A DNA stretch of 64,000 bases, from positions 1 to 64,000 of the forward strand of contig JANLTU010000245.1 of NCBI GenBank assembly GCA_031363085.1, written 5' to 3'. A program made the position numbers and the translations under genes. Each line of letters starts with the position of its first letter. The stretch's first letter is position 1. The stretch comes from UBA6921 sp031363085 (GTDB lineage: Bacteria > Pseudomonadota > Gammaproteobacteria > SG8-11). The notes under the pieces were generated by a model. The model was not told the origin of the DNA. It was given only the letters and a program-made list of their open reading frames with translations, and made no database searches. Below are positions 44,251 through 52,963 of this stretch, in pieces.

Positions 44251-45248
44251 CGTGTGTCCCCACTGCGGCGGGCCTCGCCGTCATCGTTGTTCGCGCCGCG
44301 CCCCAGCACCATCGCCATGACCGCCATGCGCACCGCGATGCCGTTGGTCACTTGTTCGAGAATCACCGAGCGCGGGCCGTCAGCCACGCGTGAGTCGATT
44401 TCGACGCCGCGATTGATCGGGCCGGGGTGCATCACGATGGCGTCGGGTTTGGCGCAGGAAAGTTTGTCTTCGGTCAGGCCGTAGAGTTGGTAGTACTCGT
44501 GTTCGCTGGGCAAGAACGCGCCTTGCATGCGTTCCTTTTGCACGCGCAGCATCATCACCACGTCGACATCGGCAAGCCCGGTGCGCAGATCGTGAAACAC
44601 ATGCACGCCGAAGGTGCCGACATCGCGCGGGATTAATGTTTTGGGGCCGATGACACGAATTTCGTGGGTGCCCAGCAGTGACAAGGCGTGAATCTGCGAG
44701 CGTGCCACGCGCGAGTGCAGAATATCGCCGACAATCGCGATGCGCAGTTTATGAAACTCACCCTTGTGCTGGCGGATGGTGAACATGTCGAGCATCGCCT
44801 GAGTGGGGTGCGCGTGGCAGCCGTCGCCGGCGTTGACCACGCTGATGTGCGGCGCCACGTGGCGCGCGATGAAGTGCGCCGCGCCGCTGCTCGCATGGCG
44901 CACCACAAACATGTCGCAGTGCATCGCTTCCAGATTGCGCAGCATGTCCAACATGCTCTCGCCCTTGCTGGTTGCCGAAGTGGAAATGTTGATATTGAGC
45001 ACGTCGGCCGACAGGCGTTTGGCTGCCAGCTCAAAGGTGGTGCGGGTGCGCGTGCTGGCTTCGAAAAATAAATTGGTGATGGTCTTGCCGCGCAGCAGCG
45101 GGACTTTTTTTACCGCTTGCGCGCCGACCCCGGCGAACGACTCAGCGGTGTCGAGAATTTCGGTGAGTATCGGCCGGGTTAAACCTTCAACCGTGAGAAA
45201 GTGGCGCAGCCGACCCTTGTCGTCGAGTTGGAGATTGCGCGTGGTCAT
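44247..45248 (-). CDS. pyrB: Aspartate carbamoyltransferase catalytic subunit
   Basis: The 333-residue enzyme condenses carbamoyl phosphate with aspartate, the first committed step of pyrimidine synthesis. Seen: carbamoyl-phosphate loop FFEASTRTRTTFELAA, the 80s-loop SATSKGESMLDML, GDGCHAHPTQAMLDMF and the C-terminal IVMHPGPINRGVEIDSRVAD. No pyrI is present; the downstream PyrC' is the probable structural partner. It overlaps pyrR by 4 nt. Confidence 0.96.
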   Translation of the reverse strand: MTTRNLQLDDKGRLRHFLTVEGLTRPILTEILDTAESFAGVGAQAVKKVPLLRGKTITNLFFEASTRTRTTFELAAKRLSADVLNINISTSATSKGESMLDMLRNLEAMHCDMFVVRHASSGAAHFIARHVAPHISVVNAGDGCHAHPTQAMLDMFTIRQHKGEFHKLRIAIVGDILHSRVARSQIHALSLLGTHEIRVIGPKTLIPRDVGTFGVHVFHDLRTGLADVDVVMMLRVQKERMQGAFLPSEHEYYQLYGLTEDKLSCAKPDAIVMHPGPINRGVEIDSRVADGPRSVILEQVTNGIAVRMAVMAMVLGRGANNDDGEARRSGDTR

Positions 45249-45751
45249 GGCGATTCCAATACCGTGAGTTTAAGCGGCTCGGGGCCGCTGAGCTTGACAT
45301 GCTCGTGCGCGGCGAGCGGCATGCGCTCACCCACCACGCAGGCTTCGACCGGCAGTTCACGGCCACCGCGATCCACCAGCACCACCAGCAACACCGACGC
45401 CGGTCGGCCCCAGTCAAAAATTTCGTTGAGCGCGGCGCGCACGGTGCGGCCGGTGTGCAACACGTCGTCGACCAGAATGACGTGTTGGTCGTCGAGGGTG
45501 TGCGGCAAGCGCGACGGTTTGACTTGCGGATTAATGCCGATGCGGGTGAAGTCGTCGCGGTAAAAAGAAATGTCAAGCTCGCCCAACGGCTGGCTCAGGC
45601 CGAGGCGCTGATGCAGTTGCCGTGCGATCCACACGCCACCGGTGTGGATGCCCACCATGGTCGGCGCACGTATCGCGCGTTGCTCAAGCAACGCTTTGAG
45701 CTCGGCCGCCATGCGGTCCAGGAGGGCATTGAGGTCGCGGGTCGTCGGCAT
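45245..45751 (-). CDS. pyrR: PyrR bifunctional regulator/uracil phosphoribosyltransferase
   Basis: The 168-residue type-I phosphoribosyltransferase has the PRPP motif VILVDDVLHTGRTVRAAL and the N-terminal MVGIHTGGVWIARQLHQRL. PyrR homologues bind pyr mRNA or have uracil phosphoribosyltransferase activity. The start ATG 45751 overlaps the ruvX stop as TAATG; the frame is open to 45772 but the extra residues are not needed. It is the first pyr gene and is followed by pyrB and pyrC' with overlaps. Confidence 0.94.
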   Translation of the reverse strand: MPTTRDLNALLDRMAAELKALLEQRAIRAPTMVGIHTGGVWIARQLHQRLGLSQPLGELDISFYRDDFTRIGINPQVKPSRLPHTLDDQHVILVDDVLHTGRTVRAALNEIFDWGRPASVLLVVLVDRGGRELPVEACVVGERMPLAAHEHVKLSGPEPLKLTVLESP

Positions 45752-46158
45752 TAGCGCTGCTGCTCCAACCAACTTTGCAGGATCAATTGGGCGGCGAGTT
45801 TATCAGAATCGCGGTCGCGCTTGGAGCCCGACTGCGCCAGGATGCGCTGCGCCTCGATGGTCGACAAACGTTCGTCCATGCTGTGCACCGGGAGCCGGTA
45901 ACGCTCGCGCAACTGATTGCCGAAGCGTCGCGCAAACGCGGTGCGTGGATTTTCACTGTCGTCCATGTTCAGCGGCAGGCCCACCACCAGGGCGGCGGGT
46001 TGCCAGTCGGCGATCAGCCGCGCGATGCCGTTCCAGTCGGGTTGGTTGTTGACCGATTGCAAGGTCACCACGCCGGTGGCGGTGCGGGTGATCTCCTGCC
46101 CGACTGCAACGCCGATGCGCCGGGTGCCATAGTCAAAACCGAGATAAGAGTTGGGCAT
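45751..46158 (-). CDS. ruvX: Putative pre-16S rRNA nuclease YqgF/RuvX
   Basis: The 135-residue RNase H-like protein has the starting motif YLGFDYGTRRIGVAVGQ with the catalytic Asp, the second strand AALVVGLPLNMDDSENPRT with conserved acidic residue, and the final VHSMDERLSTIEAQ and SDKLAAQLILQSW. It processes the 5' end of 16S rRNA. The order yqgE-ruvX-pyrR-pyrB is conserved in many gammaproteobacteria. A long palindromic repeat precedes it. Confidence 0.95.
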   Translation of the reverse strand: MPNSYLGFDYGTRRIGVAVGQEITRTATGVVTLQSVNNQPDWNGIARLIADWQPAALVVGLPLNMDDSENPRTAFARRFGNQLRERYRLPVHSMDERLSTIEAQRILAQSGSKRDRDSDKLAAQLILQSWLEQQR

Positions 46159-46161
46159 GGG

Positions 46162-46268
46162 GTGACGGCGTAATGTTGAATGCTTAATGGTAAATGTTTA
46201 GTGGAAGTGTGCGCAGAGCGCACTGCGTAATTAAACATTCAAAATTCAGTATTCAAACTTGCCGTCAC
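46162..46268. repeat. Long imperfect palindrome (MITE- or REP-like) between yqgE and ruvX
   Basis: GTGACGGC (46162-46169) pairs with GCCGTCAC (46261-46268). The two halves stay similar throughout (TTGAAT, TTAAT, AATGTTTA in both) and meet at the tight hairpin GTGCGCAGAGCGCAC. About 107 bp can fold into one stem. The right arm covers the yqgE stop codon. It may be a miniature mobile element, or it may act as an attenuator between the two genes. No direct repeats flanking it are obvious. Confidence 0.75.
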
Positions 46269-46828
46269 GCATGTCCGATGTCGTTCGACATGCGCGACAG
46301 ATCGATGCCCAGCGATGCGGCGGCCACCTCCCAGCGCTTGTCCACTGGGGTGTCGAACATGACCTTGACGTCGGCCGGTCCGCTTAGCCACGCGTTTTCG
46401 GCCATTTCTTTTTCCAGTTGGCCGGCGCCCCAGCCGGCGTAGCCCAGTGCGATCAGCGCTTGCTTCGGCCCCTTGCCCGCCGCTACCGCCGCCACGATGT
46501 CGCGCGAGGTGGTCACGCCGATGCGACTGGCGACGCGCAAGGTGGATTCCCACTTGCCGATCGGCTTGTGGATTACGAAGCCACGGTCGGTATGCACCGG
46601 CCCGCCCAAAAACACTGCCTGCTGCGATATGTCGGGGTTCGCGCCTTCAATCTTCATCTGCTCCAACACCTCGCCGAATTTCAGGTCCAGCGGACGGTTG
46701 ATCACAATGCCCATGGCACCGCTGGGATTGTGTTCGCAAATGTAGGTGACGCTGTGATGGAAATTCGGATCAGCCAAAGCCGGCATGGCGATCAGGAAGT
46801 GATTGGTCAAGGAGGTGAATTCAGTCAT
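46265..46828 (-). CDS. yqgE: YqgE/AlgH family protein
   Basis: The 187-residue protein is of the UPF0301 family. It has LTNHFLIAMPALADPNFHHS, VTYICEHNPSGAMGIVINRP and FLGGPVHTDRGFVIH, then ALGYAGWGAGQLEKEM and NAWLSGPADVKVMFDTP. The biochemical role is unclear; AlgH affects alginate regulation in Pseudomonas. ATG 46828 after AGGGC is preferred over the open-frame ATG 46855. It lies between tonB and ruvX. Confidence 0.94.
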   Translation of the reverse strand: MTEFTSLTNHFLIAMPALADPNFHHSVTYICEHNPSGAMGIVINRPLDLKFGEVLEQMKIEGANPDISQQAVFLGGPVHTDRGFVIHKPIGKWESTLRVASRIGVTTSRDIVAAVAAGKGPKQALIALGYAGWGAGQLEKEMAENAWLSGPADVKVMFDTPVDKRWEVAAASLGIDLSRMSNDIGHA

Positions 46829-46879
46829 AGCCCTAGCTTCGCATGTGACATGCACGCATACAACAAATCCGACAGGCTA

Positions 46880-47782
46880 CTAGCGGGTATCGACGATACC
46901 GCCCGGTAAAAATTGCCAGGTGCGAGTGATATGCAGCACCGTAAAATCTTTCCTAAAGCTGGGCGGGAATGGTGCGAACGGCGCGGCTAAATGCACGATG
47001 CGGCGTGCGGCGTCGTCCAGTATTTTTTGGCCCGACGAGCGCCGGATGGTGACATCCACGATGGTGCCGTCGGGATTGATCGCGACGTCTAACAGCAGAT
47101 CGCCCTTTAAATTGCGCCGCCGTGCTTCATCGGGGAAGTTCACGCTGCCGACTTTTTCGATCTTGCGCTCCCAGTCCGCCAAGTACGACGCGTATTTGTA
47201 TTCCTTCGCGTTCGCTCCGGTAATGAATTTGGGTTTAGGACGTTTGGCGCTGACTTCGAGCTGCTCGCCCAGCGAGGCGTTCAAGCGTGCGATTTCCTGG
47301 CCGCGCCGCACCAAGTCTGCCGCGCTGGGTGTTTTCATTTCCGGGATTTCCGGGCTCTGTGGTTTTTTGTTCGGCGCCACGTAGTCGGAGCGCGTTGCGG
47401 TGAGCACCTCGCGCTGCACGTCATCCGGTCGCGGCTGTTGTTTGATCTGCGGCATGAATTCCGGCGAGGTGGTGTCGTCGGCGGTGGTGATCATGGAGGG
47501 ATTAGGTGTGGTCGGCCGACGCTTGTCGGGCGCCTCGCCGCCGCCTTCTTGGTTGGACTGTGCCAAAAAATCCGCTTTCTCGGGCGCACGGTCGGAACGA
47601 TTGGGCACCAGAATAACTTCTAGCGTCGGTGACATGCTGTCGTTGTCGTTGTGATCGAGCGGATTGAAGGTGACGCCCAAAATAATAATGACGTTGATCA
47701 GCGCCGATAAGAACAGCGTGAAGCCGAAACGATCCCCAGCGGAAATGCGCGGCGATTTATAGACCGGAGGTACTGTGCTCAT
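46880..47782 (-). CDS. TonB-family energy transducer
   Basis: The 300-residue protein has one N-terminal membrane anchor (FGFTLFLSALINVIIILGVT), a long polar, proline-containing periplasmic linker, and a C-terminal TonB domain (SVNFPDEARRRNLKGDLLLD, INPDGTIVDVTIRRSSG). The middle section has a coiled-coil-like segment (DLVRRGQEIARLNASLGEQL). It should transmit proton-motive force to outer-membrane receptors such as the one at 1-245. No exbB or exbD is beside it. It overlaps the Gx-family gene by 4 nt. Confidence 0.88.
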   Translation of the reverse strand: MSTVPPVYKSPRISAGDRFGFTLFLSALINVIIILGVTFNPLDHNDNDSMSPTLEVILVPNRSDRAPEKADFLAQSNQEGGGEAPDKRRPTTPNPSMITTADDTTSPEFMPQIKQQPRPDDVQREVLTATRSDYVAPNKKPQSPEIPEMKTPSAADLVRRGQEIARLNASLGEQLEVSAKRPKPKFITGANAKEYKYASYLADWERKIEKVGSVNFPDEARRRNLKGDLLLDVAINPDGTIVDVTIRRSSGQKILDDAARRIVHLAAPFAPFPPSFRKDFTVLHITRTWQFLPGGIVDTR

Positions 47783-48336
47783 ACGGATGCGGCTTCCAAA
47801 CGTTTAATGACAACATCGGCGACAGCGCCGCTTGCGACGCCAAACACCAGGGAGACGGTTAATAATATCGGTAGCAAGTGGAATAAACCTTCATGCGGTA
47901 CAAACAGCGCATAGGCTACCCAGAATTGTCCCACCATGTGCGCCCACGCCGCCAGCACGCTTAAGCCGATAGGCCCCGGTGCCCAACGTGGTGCCCAGCG
48001 TGCCACCCAAGCTGCCGGACCCAATACTAGTAACGCACAAAATGCCCCGGACAAGCTTAAGACAAACGTCGGCGACAAAAATGTGCCCAACAGCAAAGAA
48101 CCTGCCAGCACCCGCAGGCCGTTTACCCACGCGGCCGTCGCCCAGCCGTAGCGACACAACACCACAATCGTCACCACATTGGCCAGCCCCGGCTTCACGC
48201 CCGGCAGCGGACTGGGCAGCGCACTTTCCATAATATGGATGGTGATTGCCAGCGCCGCAAGCCAAGCGATGCGGTGATCGGTACGCGTCGTCAGTAATAC
48301 GACGTGCGCAGCGGGCTTCGGGTTCACGCCGCGCAC
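47779..48336 (-). CDS. Gx transporter-family membrane protein (heptaprenyl diphosphate synthase component I-like)
   Basis: The 185-residue protein has five or six hydrophobic segments. The sequence LPSPLPGVKPGLANVVTIVV with G-x-K-P-G-L-A-N is characteristic of the Hpre_diP_synt_I / Gx-transporter family. In Gram-positive extracellular electron transfer loci a similar protein (EetB) occurs together with a NusG_II protein and ApbE. The same trio is seen here, so a role in flavin or electron transfer at the membrane is a reasonable inference. It directly follows the NusG_II gene. Confidence 0.82.
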   Translation of the reverse strand: MRGVNPKPAAHVVLLTTRTDHRIAWLAALAITIHIMESALPSPLPGVKPGLANVVTIVVLCRYGWATAAWVNGLRVLAGSLLLGTFLSPTFVLSLSGAFCALLVLGPAAWVARWAPRWAPGPIGLSVLAAWAHMVGQFWVAYALFVPHEGLFHLLPILLTVSLVFGVASGAVADVVIKRLEAASV

Positions 48337-48705
48337 TTAAAAATTAATCGAATCATAATAGTCGCCACCCGCCCCCTGCCCGAGCACGCTGACACTAACG
48401 CGGTTCGGCACGCAGGCGATAAACTCCCCGCCGCGTTTCGCCCAGCCGGAACGCACGCACTGTTGGCCCTGGCAGGGCGAATGGGTGAAGCGAATCTGGC
48501 CGGCGCGCACTTCGATCTCGCTGATGCCAAGCACACCGGGCACGCGGTACACCTGTGCACGGGACAACGGCACCTGCGCGTAGATCGAATTGCCGACCGT
48601 GATGCGTGCCTGCGTACCGCTGCTGCCCGGCAGGCCGTAGCGCACAAACAGCGCCGGCAAGGCGAGTGCGCACAACCCCAGCACGGCGTAGTCGCCGCGC
48701 GTCAC
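48337..48705 (-). CDS. NusG domain II-containing exported protein
   Basis: The 122-residue protein has an N-terminal membrane anchor (YAVLGLCALALPALFVRYGL) and a NusG_II-type beta-domain with ITVGNSIYAQVPL, EVRAGQIRFTHSPCQGQQCV, and IACVPNRVSVSV. The Cys pair in SPCQGQQCV and the third Cys in IACVPN are typical for this family. It overlaps apbE by 4 nt and abuts the Gx-family gene, forming an apbE-NusG_II-Gx operon. It resembles EetA-like proteins by domain and context; no biochemical role is shown. Confidence 0.85.
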   Translation of the reverse strand: MTRGDYAVLGLCALALPALFVRYGLPGSSGTQARITVGNSIYAQVPLSRAQVYRVPGVLGISEIEVRAGQIRFTHSPCQGQQCVRSGWAKRGGEFIACVPNRVSVSVLGQGAGGDYYDSINF

Positions 48706-49748
48706 AATGACTCGCTGAGCACCACCTGCGGCGGCGGATCGATTTCGAAGTGAATGCGTTTGGCGGTGGCCGGGTCCATGTACACGCGTCCCGCCGCATC
48801 CACCAGCATGGCGGACTTGACGCCCATCGCTTTCGCCACCGCGTACCAGTCTTTAATACCCGCCACCATCAGCGCCGTGGCGGCGGCATCGGCAAATGTG
48901 GCTTCCGCGTCGATCACGGTGGCGGACGCAGCACCTTGTGTCGGCAGGCCGGTGCGCGGGTCCAGAATATGGTGATAGCGCTTGCCGTCATAAATATAAA
49001 AACGTTCGTAATCGCCCGAGGTCACCACGCTCTCGTCGCGATTCATTTGCAGTGATGCCAGCACCCCTGCGCCGCGCGGATTACGGATGCCGATACGCCA
49101 TGGTTGTGCGCCGTGGCTGCCGAGCACACGCACGTCGCCGCTGATATTAACAATCGCGTTGTGGATGCCGGCCAGCTTGAAGCCTTCGATCAGCACGTCG
49201 GCGGCATAACCTTGCGCGATGCCGCCGAAGTCCAAGATCACGGCCGGGTTATGGCTTTCGATTTCTACGCCGGTCACTTGCAGGTCGCTCATGCGTGGCT
49301 GTTGCGCCAACACGGCGGCGATGTGCGCTGGGGTCGGTGGCGGTCCCGCCGGCGGCGGATCGTCGGTTTGAAACCCCCACAGGCGAATCAGATTGCCGAT
49401 GGCGGGATTGAACAGCCCGCCGCTGCGTCGCGACAGCTCGGTGCTCTTGGCGATCAGCGGCAACACCGAAGTTGCGGCGGTAAAACGTCCGCCCAATGCA
49501 AACAGCGAATTCATACGCGCCAGCGAACCCGGATGCCAGGGGTCGAAATTTCCGTGCATAAACTTCAGGTCGCTTTGCGCGCTCGCCACAGCAGCTTTGG
49601 CACGCGCGGCGTCGACGCCGTACACGGTGAACTCCACCAACGCACCCATCGCATAGCCGGATTCTTTGTAGAGCGTGTCATTGCCGGGTGAGCAGGCACA
49701 CAAACCGAACAGCGCAATGCAGACGAAGGCGAGAGCATCGCAGCGCAT
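48702..49748 (-). CDS. apbE: FAD:protein FMN transferase ApbE (lipoprotein)
   Basis: The 348-residue protein attaches FMN covalently to Thr or Ser of target proteins outside the cytoplasm. A lipoprotein signal ends at LFGLCAC. Core motifs seen are ALGGRFTAATSVLPLIAKST, VILDFGGIAQGYAADVLIEG and YHHILDPRTGLPTQGAASAT. No FMN_bind target protein is in the window, so its substrate is elsewhere, or the NusG_II protein belongs to the same pathway. Its ATG overlaps the gshA stop as TAATG. Confidence 0.94.
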   Translation of the reverse strand: MRCDALAFVCIALFGLCACSPGNDTLYKESGYAMGALVEFTVYGVDAARAKAAVASAQSDLKFMHGNFDPWHPGSLARMNSLFALGGRFTAATSVLPLIAKSTELSRRSGGLFNPAIGNLIRLWGFQTDDPPPAGPPPTPAHIAAVLAQQPRMSDLQVTGVEIESHNPAVILDFGGIAQGYAADVLIEGFKLAGIHNAIVNISGDVRVLGSHGAQPWRIGIRNPRGAGVLASLQMNRDESVVTSGDYERFYIYDGKRYHHILDPRTGLPTQGAASATVIDAEATFADAAATALMVAGIKDWYAVAKAMGVKSAMLVDAAGRVYMDPATAKRIHFEIDPPPQVVLSESL

Positions 49749-51037
49749 TATTTGTAGACAGCGATCTCGCGCGCCGCAGCGACCAAGGCCAAGCGTGCCA
49801 CCACGCCATAGGCATAAAAGCGATTAACGCGCGCATCCGGTGCTTGAGTGCTGTCCGGTGCATTGCAGGGTTCGGCGAAGGCCAGAGGTTCAAAGTGCAT
49901 ACCTGGCGCATTGAGATTTTCGGTGACGCCGCGCCCTTTATGCACGCGATAAAATCCGCCGACCACGAAATGGTCGATCATGTACACCACCGGTTCGGTC
50001 ACCGCGCCGTCCCAGGTTTCAAAGGTGTATACGCCTTCTTGCACGATCACTTTTGAAACCGACTGCCCGCCTTTCGACGCCGCCATCTTGGTGCGTTGTT
50101 TGCGGTTGAGCTCAAAAATTTCGTCGGGGCTTTCGACCATCATGACGCTCATGCCGTAGGTGCCGGCGTCGGCTTTCACGACCACAAACGGTTTTCGATC
50201 CAGCTTGTATTCGTCGTATTTAAGCTGGATTGCCTTAAGTAAGGTGTCGGCGTTGCGCGCCATGCAGTCTTCACCTTCGCGTTTCATGAAGTCGATTTCG
50301 CCGCAGTTGCGAAACAGCGGGTCGACCAGCCATGGATCAATGTCGACCAGCGCTGCAAACTCCGCCGCCACATCGCGGTAGCAATTAAAATGCACCGACT
50401 TCAGACGCCGCCACCAACCCAGCTCCATTGGTGGCACAATCGGCTGCTCGATATTTTCCAAAATCTCCGGCCGGCCGCTGGACAAATCGTTGTTGAGTAA
50501 CACCACGCACGGTTCGTAATCGCCGACGCTCACTAGTTTGCCGGCGCGCGTGACTGGTTCGAGTACGATATGGCGGCCTGACGGTAAATCGACTTTCAGC
50601 GGCGCGCTCAAGTCGGGCAACAACGAGCCGACGCGAATTTCGTAACCGGCCTTGGCCACGATGTCGACGAAGGTCGCGATGTTATCGAGATAGTGCAGGT
50701 TGCGCGTGTGGTTCTCGGGTACCAGCAAAACTTTTCCGGCGGTGGGACACACGCGCTCAATTGCCGTTTGCACCGCTTGGATACACAAGGTCAGAAACGC
50801 GGGATTGAGATTATTGAAGCCGGCGGGAAATAAATTCGTGTCCACCGGAGCAAGCTTGAAACCGGCGTTGCGTAAATCTACCGAGCAATAAAATGGCGCG
50901 GGTGTGGTGCGCCATTGATCGCGGAACCAGCGCTCAATAGTCGCTTGTTTATCGAGAAAATGGCTCTCCAACTGCAACAGCGGGCCAGTGAGCGCCGTAG
51001 TAAGATGTGGGACTGCGGCGTGTTCGAGTGCAGCCAT
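49748..51037 (-). CDS. gshA: Glutamate-cysteine ligase, proteobacterial type 2 (GshA)
   Basis: The 429-residue protein is of the second glutamate-cysteine ligase family, unrelated in sequence to E. coli GshA. It has STVDLR-like CSVDLRNAGFKLAPVDTNLF, PENHTRNLHYLDN, VVKADAGTYGMSVMMVESPD and VVYMIDHFVVGGFYRVHKGR. It makes gamma-glutamylcysteine for glutathione. In relatives gshB follows, then tonB, yqgE and ruvX. Here apbE-NusG_II-Gx occupies that place and gshB is not in the window. GGAG lies 7 nt before ATG 51037. Confidence 0.93.
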   Translation of the reverse strand: MAALEHAAVPHLTTALTGPLLQLESHFLDKQATIERWFRDQWRTTPAPFYCSVDLRNAGFKLAPVDTNLFPAGFNNLNPAFLTLCIQAVQTAIERVCPTAGKVLLVPENHTRNLHYLDNIATFVDIVAKAGYEIRVGSLLPDLSAPLKVDLPSGRHIVLEPVTRAGKLVSVGDYEPCVVLLNNDLSSGRPEILENIEQPIVPPMELGWWRRLKSVHFNCYRDVAAEFAALVDIDPWLVDPLFRNCGEIDFMKREGEDCMARNADTLLKAIQLKYDEYKLDRKPFVVVKADAGTYGMSVMMVESPDEIFELNRKQRTKMAASKGGQSVSKVIVQEGVYTFETWDGAVTEPVVYMIDHFVVGGFYRVHKGRGVTENLNAPGMHFEPLAFAEPCNAPDSTQAPDARVNRFYAYGVVARLALVAAAREIAVYK

Positions 51038-51510
51038 GATTTAGCTCCTGATCACAACGCGCGTTGCGTGTGCGTGGCGCATTGTGCAACAACACCGAGC
51101 GGCTTTACCATCGCTGCACACGCATGATTCTTCAGGTGATGTGACATCGTGCCGATAACGACGCGATTGGAATGTGCGACGATAGTGTGCTAAAAATTTA
51201 AGTAATACTAAAGATTCGCGCGGAAGATTTTTTTGATTCGTCTTGTTGGGCAGCTCGCGCCGGGAAAGTAACGCAGGTCAAAGTAGAACGGGTCGGCAGG
51301 GAGTGCTAAAAAACGGGGTCCGCTGCTTGCGAAATTTTTACGAGCACCCGATTCGCATTAAATATCTCACCGATTCCTGTCGTTAATGTTGACGAGCGTA
51401 TGCAATGCAGCGCTAATCGCGCTGCCCACCCGTATGCGGCGCGCGCGAAACAGTCGAGTTGTTTACACTATCGGCTTAGTGTCTAACTGATGAGTCGTGA
51501 GGTGCGTTAA
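51038..51510. promoter_or_regulatory. Divergent spacer between gshA and Pil-Chp operon
   Basis: About 470 bases contain no credible gene. The spacer must hold the promoters for gshA (leftward) and pilG (rightward). I find no clear consensus sigma-70 or sigma-54 promoter and no repeat. The stretch from 51181 to 51240 is notably AT-rich compared with its surroundings. Confidence 0.45.
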
Positions 51511-51906
51511 GTGAGCGAAGCAGCAGAAGGCAGTTTGACCGGCATCAAAGTCATGGTCATCGACGACAGCAAGACCATTCGGCGTACCGCCGAAACCTTG
51601 TTGAAGAAAGAAGGCTGCGAAGTTATTACCGCGACCGACGGTTTCGAGGCGCTGTCGAAAATTACCGACCATCGTCCCGACATTATTTTCATCGACATCA
51701 TGATGCCGCGTCTGGACGGCTATCAAACCTGTGCATTAATTAAGCGCAACAAAAGTTACAAGGAAACCCCGGTAATTTTATTGACCAGCAAAGACGGCTT
51801 GTTCGACCGCGCGCGCGGACGCATCGTCGGCTCGGATCAATACCTTACCAAACCGTTTACGCGCGAAGAGTTGCTCGGCGCGATCAAACAATATGTACGT
51901 AAATGA
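51511..51906 (+). CDS. pilG: Twitching motility response regulator PilG
   Basis: The 131-residue single-domain receiver has Asp62 in IIFIDIMMPRLDGYQTC, acidic pocket VMVIDDSKTI, and Lys in SDQYLTKPFTREELLGAI. PilG is phosphorylated by ChpA and controls pilus extension. GTG 51511 is the start, the first gene of the pilGHIJK-chpABC operon. pilH follows after 37 nt. Confidence 0.95.
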   Translation: MSEAAEGSLTGIKVMVIDDSKTIRRTAETLLKKEGCEVITATDGFEALSKITDHRPDIIFIDIMMPRLDGYQTCALIKRNKSYKETPVILLTSKDGLFDRARGRIVGSDQYLTKPFTREELLGAIKQYVRK

Positions 51907-51943
51907 CGCTTCATTAACTCATTTTGCGATGGGAGATTAAGTA

Positions 51944-52309
51944 ATGGCTACAGTGTTAATCGTCGATGACTCACCCACGGAAGTGCACGTGCTCAAAACC
52001 ATGCTGGAGAAAAACGGCTACAGCGTGATTTCTGCAACCAGCGGTGAGCAAGGTATCGCGGTGGCAAAAGAGCGTAAGCCCGACGTGGTGCTGATGGATA
52101 TTGTCATGCCCGGGCTCAACGGCTTTCAGGCAACGCGCCAGCTCACCACCAATCCGGAAACCGCGCATATTCCGGTGTTGATCGTCACGACCAAAAATCA
52201 AGAAACGGATCGGGTCTGGGGCATGCGCCAAGGCGCGAAGGATTACCTCACCAAACCCGTGAGCGAACAAGAGCTCATCGGTAAAGTAAGAACCGTGCTC
52301 GGTGGCTAA
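51944..52309 (+). CDS. pilH: Twitching motility response regulator PilH
   Basis: The 121-residue single-domain receiver begins MATVLIVDDSPTEVHVLKTM with phospho-acceptor Asp52 in VVLMDIVMPGLNGFQATR and ends GAKDYLTKPVSEQELIGKV. It acts with PilG downstream of ChpA, as phosphate sink or on retraction. The ribosome-binding site GGGAG precedes ATG 51944. Its stop lies 10 nt before the pilI start. Confidence 0.95.
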   Translation: MATVLIVDDSPTEVHVLKTMLEKNGYSVISATSGEQGIAVAKERKPDVVLMDIVMPGLNGFQATRQLTTNPETAHIPVLIVTTKNQETDRVWGMRQGAKDYLTKPVSEQELIGKVRTVLGG

Positions 52310-52319
52310 GAGAAAAAAT

Positions 52320-52865
52320 ATGAGTCCGTCCGAGCAGCTCACGCCGTTCGATGTGTTGCGTCAACTCGAAAACGTTTACCAGCAGCGTGCGGCGGGGTTG
52401 CCGCAGCAACGCGCCACCACCAAGCCGTGGACCGGCATCGGGTTTCGCATCGGTGACGTGAACTTGGTGGCGGCGGTCGGCGATGTAAGCGAAATACTTT
52501 ACTACCCGCGCTTGGCCGTGGTACCGGGGGCCAAAGGTTGGGTGCGCGGCGTTGCCAATATCCGCGGCACGCTGATGCCGATCATCGATCTCAAACACTA
52601 TTTGGGACAGGCGCCGGTTGATCTCAATGCGCGTTCGCGGGTGTTGATCATTCACTACGAAGAGCTTTGGGCGGGGCTGTTGGTGGATGCCGTGGCCGGC
52701 TTGAAACACTTTCAGCAAGACAACAGTCGTGCGGTCGCCGACGAATTGCACGCGACATTGAAGAATTATCTTGTCGGCGCATATCAGCACCAGAATACCG
52801 ATTGGTATGTATTCAGTTTTAAGGATCTGGCCGAAAGTCCGGAGTTCGTACGCATCGCCGCATAA
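52320..52865 (+). CDS. pilI: CheW-like adaptor PilI
   Basis: The 181-residue protein has one CheW domain (IGFRIGDVNLVAAVGDVSEI, then VPGAKGWVRGVANIRGTLMP and the DLKHYLGQ segment) with a typical N-terminal extension. It links the receptor PilJ to the kinase ChpA. ATG 52320 is preferred; GTG 52302 would overlap the pilH stop. It is the third gene of the operon. Confidence 0.93.
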   Translation: MSPSEQLTPFDVLRQLENVYQQRAAGLPQQRATTKPWTGIGFRIGDVNLVAAVGDVSEILYYPRLAVVPGAKGWVRGVANIRGTLMPIIDLKHYLGQAPVDLNARSRVLIIHYEELWAGLLVDAVAGLKHFQQDNSRAVADELHATLKNYLVGAYQHQNTDWYVFSFKDLAESPEFVRIAA

Positions 52866-52963
52866 CTTTTAAACAGGCGGAGCGTGCGCGCGAGGAGCTA
52901 AAGATTTTTCCTATTCATCCGTAACCAGCAAGCAATGACCCATCGGGCTAGGGAGCCGTGAGC

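Noticed and set aside
44852..44865. Palindrome GCGCCACGTGGCGC as a second parS
   Set aside because: It shares only the CACGTG core with parS, the flanks are wrong, and it lies inside the pyrB coding sequence.
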